This document shows positions 58,081 through 64,000 of a DNA stretch of 64,000 nucleotides, piece after piece (position 1 is the stretch's first letter; each line of letters starts with the position of its first letter). The stretch is from positions 5,634,001-5,698,000 of the forward strand of contig CP087965.1 in the NCBI GenBank assembly GCA_024703855.1, read 5' to 3'. Made by a program: the position numbers and the translations under genes. The notes under the pieces are model-generated. The model saw nothing but the letters and a program-made list of their open reading frames with translations, ran no database searches and was not told where the DNA came from. The DNA is from Polaromonas sp. P2-4. Lineage in GTDB: Bacteria; Pseudomonadota; Gammaproteobacteria; Burkholderiales; Burkholderiaceae_C.

Positions 58081-59014
58081 TTATTTTCCCCGCCCGGCAA
58101 CCTTCGAGGAAAATTTGAAGTTGATGGTCGGTACGGTGAAGTCTTCAAAAGGCCCACCCATTGCAATGTCGCCTTCTTGCAGCAACACGCACTCCTGCCG
58201 GCGCAGTGTCACCACGGCGGCGCTGTTGGCAAACCGCACGCTGGTGCCGTAGCTGCTGACATCCTGCAGGTAAAACCTGCCGGCACGCCACTCGATTTTG
58301 GCGTGCTTGCGCTGAAACCTGCGGGTCTTGCACCATAAATTGTGCGTCCGGGTCACGGCCAAGAAAAATGGGCAGTTGCTCCACGCTGAACGCAGCAGTG
58401 GTGTCCAGCCAGGACAACTCGATGTCCTCGGGTGGTCCAGCCGATTTGGCAAAAAGCGATGGTGCCAGACTGGCGGCCATGGTGAAATAATCCGACAGCA
58501 CCTCGTTTTGCCATTCGATCCGGTACACCACGCACGCTTCGCTGCGCCCCCGGATGTTCATGGCGCCCAGGCTGCGAAACCGCACCAGGTTGTCAGCAGG
58601 GAGTTGGTTGATCACCGTATCGGTAGCAAGAATCTGGTCCGCGCCGGACAGATCGCTCAGACGCGACGCCACATTGACCGCATCACCAAAACAGTCGCCA
58701 TCTTGCTCGACGACTTCACCGCGCGCCATACCGACCTGAAGCCGCATTTTTAGCGGGTCGGGCCAAGTGCGAATGCGATCCAGGTGCACGCGCTGCAGCT
58801 CCGTCACGGCTTCAAGCGCGCTGCTGTTGACTGGAAACACCGCGAGCACACCATCGCCAAGGTATTTGACGACGCGCCCACCCTGGGTCTCGCAGACCTT
58901 GCCTATCCACTGAGTCAGCCGCGTAATGGCCTGAGTTGCCTTGGCGTTGCCCAGTGATTCAAAAACCCCTGTGCTTCCAGTGAGATCGGCAAAGACGACG
59001 GTGACTTCTGCCAT
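58081..59014 (-). CDS. Class III adenylate cyclase with C-terminal FHA domain (one frameshift)
   Basis: About 310 residues from ATG 59014. The cyclase domain has metal Asp D10 (VVFADLTGSTG) and D54 with Lys50 (VVKYLGDGVLAVFP), and the transition-state Asn/Arg in FGDAVNVASRLSDL, so it looks catalytically complete and specific for ATP. After about residue 200 there is a FHA domain: LPIFLGRDPDAQFMVQDPQ, then, past an indel near 58325, YLQDVSSYGTSVRFANS. FHA binds phosphothreonine, so output may depend on a Ser/Thr kinase. Cytoplasmic; no TM segment. Confidence 0.9.
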
Positions 59015-59107
59015 GGAGAATTTTGCGGCTGCTTGTGGTTGTTGCGTATTAATACATCATACGCACTGAATTTGAAACTGAAAAAACGGCCGGGTGCGGG
59101 CGCGGCT

Positions 59108-60573
59108 TCAGCCAGCGCTGGGTTTGAATTGCAGCGCCTTGAACTCGAGAAACTCTTCAAAACCATAGACACCGTTTTCACGCCCGTTGCCCGACTGTTT
59201 GTAGCCGCCAAACGGCGCATTGCCGTTGAAGGGGCCGCCGTTGATGTCCACCTGGCCCGTACAGAATGCGACGCGCCACTTTGAGGGCGTGCTCGTCGGT
59301 GCCGCTCCAGACCGCGCCACCCAAACCGTAAATGGTGCTGTTGGCAATGCTCACGGCTTCGTCTTCATCCCGGTACGCAATGACGACCAGCACCGGGCCA
59401 AAAATTTCTTCCTGTGCCAGCGTGTCGGTGGCCTTGATACCCAAAATCGTGGGCTGTACAAAATAGCCTGCGTCCATGGCGGGTGCATCAGCGCCGCCCT
59501 GCAATCACGTCCGCACCTTCTTCAATGCCGGTGCGGATGAAGCCGAGCACACGGTCGCGCTGGGCGGCACTGACCAGGGGGCCTAGTTTGCTGGTTTCAT
59601 CCAGGCTGGGGCCGATATTAAATTTGGCAATTGCCGCCTGTGCCAGGGTTTTGACCTCTTCATAGCGGCTGGCCGGCACCAGCATCCGGGTGTGCGCCGA
59701 GCAGGTCTGGCCGCTGTTAAGCATGCAGGCCGACACCGTGCCTTTGACCGCCGCTTCCAGGTTGGCATCGTCCAGAATCACGCTGGCCGATTTGCCGCCC
59801 AGTTCCAGCGCCACGCGCTTAACGGATTGGCTGGCCAATTCACTCACCCGCTTGCCCGCGCGGGTTGACCCGGTAAAGCTCACCATGTCGACTTCGGCGT
59901 GCGTGGCCAGCACCTCGCCCACCACCGGGCCTGGCCCATTAACCAGATTGAACACCCCGGGCGGCAGGCCGGCCTCGTGAATGATTTCGGCCAGAATCAT
60001 GGCGTTGACCGGCGCGATTTCACTGGGCTTGAGCACAACGGTGCAACCCGCCACCATGGCCGGGGCAATTTTGAGCGTGATCTGGCTGAGCGGAAAATTC
60101 CACGGCGTGATGCAGCCCACCACACCAATCGGCTCACGCACCACCAGTGAGTTGCTGACTTTTTTCTCCCACTCAAAATTGCGCGCCACCTTGGCAAAAT
60201 TGCCCCAGTGCCAGGCTGGCCCACTGACCTGGATGGCACGGGCCATTTTCAGCGGCATGCCCACTTCGCGGGCAATGGCCAGCGCCAGGTCTTCGGTACG
60301 GGCCTTGATGCCGGCGGCCACCTTGTCAAGATAAGCCGCGCGGGTTTCCACCGGCAATGTGGACCAGCCCTCAAACGCAGCACGGGCCGCCAGCACTGCG
60401 GCTTCGGCTTCAGCGGCCGTGCCGGACGGCACCGTCGCCATCAATGCTTCGGTGCTGGAGTCGTGCACCGGCAGGGTTTCCGAAGACTGGGCCTGGACCC
60501 ATTGGCCGTTGATGTAATGCGCGGGGTAAATGGTTGCGGGCTGGGTTGCGGAGGTGGTCATGTCGGTAGTCAT
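59108..60573 (-). CDS. Aldehyde dehydrogenase family protein (two frameshifts)
   Basis: About 488 residues. MTTDMTTSATQPATIYPAHY is the N-terminus; ATG 60561 is an alternative start. NAD-binding and catalytic motifs: TPWNFPLSQITLKIAPAMVA, VSFTGSTRAG, the Glu in VALELGGKSASVIL, and the nucleophile Cys in NSGQTCSAHTRM. The C-terminus has QEEIFGPVLVVIAYRDEDEA and FNGNAPFGGYKQSGNGRENG. Indels lie near 59500 and 59270. It oxidises aldehydes to acids with NAD(P)+. Substrate unknown. Confidence 0.92.
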
Positions 60574-60864
60574 CTCAGTCGTAAGGCTGAAAAAGTGAAA
60601 TTAATGGGGCCTGACTTTTAGCAGGCTGGCTTTTAACGAACAGGGTTGAAATTGATGTAACCCAAAAGAGTTAAACGTTGTTCAAATTCAGAATCAACTT
60701 TATCTCCCGGGTCTAAGCCCATGATTCATTTGTTGTTTTTTGACAAGTGCCTCACGTAAACCAGCTTGCATCAGCGCCAGACCCGCTTTAATCTAACAGA
60801 AGAAGTCATTTCGCGTGACCATGGATAGCGCCTCAGGGATACACCGCACTAACATTTAATTTAC

Positions 60865-61206
60865 ATGCGCTGGTTTAAACCTAATTTAAAAAACTATTTT
60901 TTAGCCCTGATGGGCACCGGTGAAGTCACATACTCCACCCTGCAAGACCATGCTGAAAGCATCCGTCAGTTCATCCTGGATGAGCTGGGTGAATCGGGTG
61001 AAAAAACACACCCCAAAATTGTGCTGCGCGTGCGTTATGCCCAGGACGTCCAGTCCTTGTGGTACGCCCGCGGTGACATCATGGCCGTGCTGGCTGCGAT
61101 GCACGGGGAAACCATTGCACGTGAAAAAATCGGTCGTATCAGCGACCAATTCAAGGGCCTGTTGCCACGTGGCCTGAGTTCCAGGCCCAGCCCTCTCACC
61201 AACTGA
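60865..61206 (+). CDS. Conserved hypothetical protein
   Basis: 113 residues: MRWFKPNLKNYFLALMGTGE, then LDELGESGEKTHPKIVLRVR and YAQDVQSLWYARGDIMAVLA. It is helical, has no TM segment and was not recognised. The composition and regular reading suggest a real gene, although no ribosome-binding site is seen before the ATG. It is preceded by an AT-rich 290-bp gap (60574-60864) without other genes and is convergent with the LD-carboxypeptidase gene. Confidence 0.6.
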   Translation: MRWFKPNLKNYFLALMGTGEVTYSTLQDHAESIRQFILDELGESGEKTHPKIVLRVRYAQDVQSLWYARGDIMAVLAAMHGETIAREKIGRISDQFKGLLPRGLSSRPSPLTN

Positions 61207-61250
61207 GTTGAACAGACCTCCCCCCCAATCCAAGCGCCAACCCGACGAGC

Positions 61251-62214
61251 CTAATGCTGGTGGCCCCACAGCAAAAATGCGTCCCTGCCCTCCACGGCCA
61301 GCGTGGTCTTGTAGCCTACCGGCAGCAGCACTTTGGTGGCCACATGGCCAAACGGCAACCCTGTCAGCACCGCGCCTTGATCTGGCTTTGCAGCCAGTCC
61401 ACCACGCCGGTCAATTTAAAGCCTTTGTCGTGCGGCACCAGCTGGTAATTGCTGAACTGACCAAAAATCACCGCCTTTTGCTGCGCCAGCACGCCTGCGT
61501 GCAACAGTTGCGTGAGCATGCGCTCGACCCGGAAAGGATGCTCGCCGACATCTTCAAGAAACAAAATGCCGCCCTTGACGACGGGCAGATAGGGTGTACC
61601 CACCAGTGACGACAACATGGCGAGGTTGCCGCCCCACAACACCGCATCTTTAATACTGAATTGGCTTGTAGCCCCTGAAGAACGGGCGCCAACAGCTATT
61701 GAATTAATAGCAGAATGGTTGGCGGTTTTGGGCAGCTGCCAGCCCGTGCCCTCGCCCTGGCCGGTAATCAGGTCGTCAAAACAGGCTTCCATGATGTCGT
61801 CTGGCGTGGTCACGGTGCCAAAGTCCTCGCCCAGCGCCGGGCCTGCCCAGGTCACCGCGCCGGTTTTGGCCAGTAGCGCCGCCTGGAACGCCGTGAAGTC
61901 GCTCAGCCCCACAAACTGGGTGCCCCTGGCAATGGACTTGGCCACGGCCTTGTAGTTGATGCCCGGCAGGATGCGCGAGAGGCCGTAACCGCCGCGCGAA
62001 ATGAGCGCCACGTCGGCGCCGCTGGCCGCCGCGCGGGTGTATGGCCGCCAGCCGGGTTTCGTCATCACCGGCAAAGCGCTGGTGCGTTGCCAGTGCGGCT
62101 TCGTCAATCTCGACTTCATGGCCCAGCGCCGTCAGCCGCTTCACGCCGCGCTTGAAGCTGGCTTTGTCCTTGCACGGCACTGGAGGGAGAGTAGATATAG
62201 ATATGTTTTTTCAC
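61251..62214 (-). CDS. ldcA: Muramoyltetrapeptide (LD-) carboxypeptidase (three frameshifts)
   Basis: About 320 residues from GTG 62214. N-terminus MKKHIYIYSPSSAVQ, then after an indel near 62168 KDKASFKRGVKRLTALGHEV. Active-site motifs: DVALISRGGYGLSRILP, KTGAVTWAGPALGEDFG with the nucleophile region, WGGNLAMLSSLVGTPYLPVV and GILFLEDVGEHPFRVERML. Other indels lie near 62040 and 61378; the restored end is KVLLPVGYKTTLAVEGRDAF, stop 61251. It removes the terminal D-Ala from recycled murein tetrapeptide (S66 peptidase). 36 bp downstream of the TadA fusion gene. Confidence 0.88.
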
Positions 62215-62250
62215 GGCTGCAAGTATCCCATTGCCACGCTGCCCAATGGC

Positions 62251-63630
62251 TCAGGGCCGAAAGAAACGCACCGCCTGCTGCGCAATCTCTTCGCCATGCT
62301 CCTGGACAAAATGACCCGCCTGCGCCAGCACCAAGGGCTCGCCGCAGCCGCGAATAATGGCCTGAAGCTCGCGCATGACAGGCGGGCCCAGTACCGGGTC
62401 TTTCGCACCAACAGCCATCAACGTTTGCCCGGCCCAACGCTCGCGCCAAAATTCTCGCGCCTGGCGCGATATGGCGGCACCTTCCGAGTCTTCAAACTCC
62501 GGCACCAGGGACGGAAAAGCGCGCAGCGCAGCGCGGTGGCCTTTGTCGGGAAACGGGGCCTGGTAGGCAGCGCATTCTTCAGCGCTCATCTGCGGGTTGC
62601 CACGGGCAAACAATCGTGCCACATCGAATTCCGGGTTTTTGGCACACATCTCGCGCCAGGCCAAAAAACCGGCAGACAAGGGCACATCACCGGTCGCCAG
62701 CAGGGTGTTCATGACCAGCAGGCCTTTGTAGCGCTGGGGTGCGGCCATGGGCAACGTGAGGCCCAGCAAGCCGCCCCAGTCCTGCACGACCAGCACAATG
62801 TTTTGCAGGTCCAGCCGCTCCACCAGTTCGAGCAACATCTGGCGATGTACGCCGAAGCTGTGAAAGCTGTCTTTCTTCGGTTTGTCGCTTTTGCCAAAAC
62901 CGATCAGGTCGGGGGCCACCACCCGATGCCCCGCCTGCAGCAAGCCAGGGATCATCTTGCGGTAAAGGTAGCTCCAGGCCGGGTTGCCGTGCAGGCAGAG
63001 GTAGGTCAGGCCTTGGTCACTGCCTTCGTCCAGATAATGCATGCGCAGGCCGGCCAGCGCGGGCAAGTCGCTCAGGTAGTTCGGCGGCCACGGGTAGCCC
63101 GGCAGCCCGGCAAAGGCCTGATCGGGCGTGCGCAAGGCATCATCACGCAAAGGATGGTTCGCCTTCGTCTCTTTGCGCTGCTCGGCACGCCTTTGCCGGA
63201 AAAAATCCTGCAGCAATGCGCCACATTCATCGGCCATCACCCCGCCCCGCAGCTGCGTTTGATGGTTCAGCTGGGTATTGGCAAACAGGTTGACGACCGA
63301 ACCCGCCGCTCCGGTTTTGGGGTCAGTCGCGCCAAACACCACACGCTTTAGCCGGGCATGCAACATGGCGCCGCTGCACATGGCGCAAGGCTCCAAGGTG
63401 ACAAACAGCTCACACTCGTCGAGCCGGTAGTTGCCCAGGGCCTGGGCGGCGGCTCGCAAGGCCACGATCTCGGCGTGCGCGGTCGGGTCATGTCCGTCGA
63501 TCGGGGCGTTGCCGCCGGTGGCGATGACCTGCCCTTGATGAACCACCACGGCACCCACCGGGACCTCGCCCACAGTGGCGGCCTCGCGGGCCTGCATTAG
63601 CGCCAGTTGCATGAAGCCGGCATCACTCAT
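62251..63630 (-). CDS. tadA: tRNA adenosine deaminase TadA fused to haloalkane-dehalogenase-like hydrolase
   Basis: 459 residues, intact, from ATG 63630. Residues 1-160 are TadA: HAE in PTAHAEIVALRAAAQALG and the zinc Cys pair in TLEPCAMCSGAMLHARLKR. A linker (RRAEQRKETKANHP) leads to an alpha/beta hydrolase of about 290 residues: oxyanion motif CLHGNPAWSYLYRKMIPGLL, nucleophile Asp followed by Trp in VVQDWGGLLGL, acid Asp in AVGAKDPVLGPP, and His in AQAGHFVQEHGEEI. Asp-Trp and HGNP are haloalkane dehalogenase hallmarks. TadA makes inosine at tRNA-Arg position 34 and is essential. Why it carries a hydrolase is not known. Confidence 0.93.
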   Translation of the reverse strand: MSDAGFMQLALMQAREAATVGEVPVGAVVVHQGQVIATGGNAPIDGHDPTAHAEIVALRAAAQALGNYRLDECELFVTLEPCAMCSGAMLHARLKRVVFGATDPKTGAAGSVVNLFANTQLNHQTQLRGGVMADECGALLQDFFRQRRAEQRKETKANHPLRDDALRTPDQAFAGLPGYPWPPNYLSDLPALAGLRMHYLDEGSDQGLTYLCLHGNPAWSYLYRKMIPGLLQAGHRVVAPDLIGFGKSDKPKKDSFHSFGVHRQMLLELVERLDLQNIVLVVQDWGGLLGLTLPMAAPQRYKGLLVMNTLLATGDVPLSAGFLAWREMCAKNPEFDVARLFARGNPQMSAEECAAYQAPFPDKGHRAALRAFPSLVPEFEDSEGAAISRQAREFWRERWAGQTLMAVGAKDPVLGPPVMRELQAIIRGCGEPLVLAQAGHFVQEHGEEIAQQAVRFFRP

Positions 63631-63695
63631 ATTTGCTATCAAATTTGAAGCTACTTACGCCCATTTTTCGAGGGTTAAGATCATGTTTGACTGAT

Positions 63696-63917
63696 TTATT
63701 TTTCATCGGGCATGGGGCGTGCCTGTTGCAGCGTACCCTCCAGCGTTTGCCTGATTTGCTGCTGAACCTGATTGCTTTGCTGCTGCGGGCTAAGGCTGGG
63801 GCCGGAGCCCGCCGCCACCCCAGCGGGCGCTGACATAGAGCCAAGCTGCTTTTTCACCAGCACGCCGACCAGCAGCGCCACGATCAGCAGGCTCAATACG
63901 CCAAAAACTGCGCGCAT
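63696..63917 (-). CDS. Small membrane-anchored hypothetical protein
   Basis: 73 residues from ATG 63917, behind AGGGGAT. One N-terminal TM helix (FGVLSLLIVALLVGVLVKKQ), then a Gln-rich periplasmic tail LSPQQQSNQVQQQIRQTLEG. No family recognised. It starts directly after the stop of the partial gene at the window edge and may be its partner. Confidence 0.65.
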   Translation of the reverse strand: MRAVFGVLSLLIVALLVGVLVKKQLGSMSAPAGVAAGSGPSLSPQQQSNQVQQQIRQTLEGTLQQARPMPDEK

Positions 63918-63918
63918 C

Positions 63919-64000
63919 TCAAATCCCCTTGCACTCGCCCGCTGGCGACGTCATGCCCAGCCGGTCCATCCAACTCGCGAGCGCCTGCTCGTTTTCATTG
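63919..64000 (-). CDS. C-terminal end of an unidentified gene (runs off the window)
   Basis: The last 26 codons before TGA 63921-63919 read NENEQALASWMDRLGMTSPA, then GECKGI. The stop is one base from the next ATG, so it is an operon partner of the gene at 63696-63917. The rest lies outside the window. Confidence 0.5.
   Translation of the reverse strand, partial: NENEQALASWMDRLGMTSPAGECKGI

Noticed and set aside
62041..63351. Plus-strand open frame of 436 codons over the TadA-hydrolase gene
   Set aside because: Antisense shadow; the minus strand carries complete TadA and hydrolase motifs.
1..64000. CRISPR array, tRNA or rRNA genes
   Set aside because: No regularly spaced repeats and no cloverleaf or rRNA-like stretch were noticed; a covariance-model scan would be needed to exclude a tRNA fully.

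Overview
The window looks like chromosomal DNA of a high-GC betaproteobacterium of the Burkholderiales, most likely a Comamonadaceae member of the Polaromonas/Rhodoferax kind. This is an inference from protein style: TadA fused to a haloalkane-dehalogenase-like domain, KatE with a DJ-1 tail, class I PhaC/PhaB, and DUF2933/DUF5676 copper clusters. About 32 kb of stress and PHB island, 11 kb of heavy-metal RND genes and an insertion sequence lead into about 14.5 kb of ordinary chromosomal genes. No rRNA, tRNA, CRISPR array or phage module was seen.

Layout. 1-11.4 kb: phasin fragment, two hemerythrin-domain proteins, IS630 fragment, phosphotransferase/P-loop kinase, then a coupled operon of archaeal-type AMP (thymidine) phosphorylase, PRPP-synthetase-like protein and NAD(P)H quinone reductase, a Zn alcohol dehydrogenase, a Ca-type P-ATPase and a truncated MgtC. 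11.4-17 kb (minus): exported proteins, an ATC-hydrolase-like protein, a beta-CASP metallo-beta-lactamase RNase and a remnant of a second AMP phosphorylase. 17-22 kb (minus): copper cluster with CopA, SRPBCC, SHOCT, methyltransferase, DUF2933, DUF5676 and Met-rich proteins. 22-28.7 kb: FNR regulator, receiver protein, universal stress proteins and a two-component system. 28.7-31.7 kb: broken Tn3-family transposase. 32-36.4 kb: phasin, PhaC, Zn-ADH, PhaB. 36.6-47.4 kb (minus): two heavy-metal RND pumps, a short adaptor, exported proteins and an AlgE-like porin. 47.5-49.4 kb: IS1634-like element. 49.6-64 kb: LysR and GST deletion remnants, nitronate monooxygenase, receiver protein, catalase KatE, penicillin acylase, cyclase-FHA, aldehyde dehydrogenase, LD-carboxypeptidase, TadA-hydrolase fusion.

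How it works together. The FNR homologue keeps all four iron-sulfur cysteines with E. coli spacing. Around the island at least nine FNR/Anr-type boxes (TTGAT-N4-ATCAA or 1-3 mismatches) lie in front of hemerythrin, AMP phosphorylase, universal stress, PhaC, MgtC-remnant and exported-protein genes; most have a -10-like hexamer centred 31-33 bp from the box centre, as in class II FNR promoters. The island therefore reads as one oxygen-limitation regulon linking PHB storage, redox enzymes, stress proteins and RNA/nucleotide turnover.

Quality caution. About fifty apparent single-base frameshifts occur, many in homopolymers and in island and core genes alike. Most frameshifted genes are otherwise full length, so I describe them as CDS and suspect sequencing or assembly indels. 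Genes that are really truncated are marked pseudogene.
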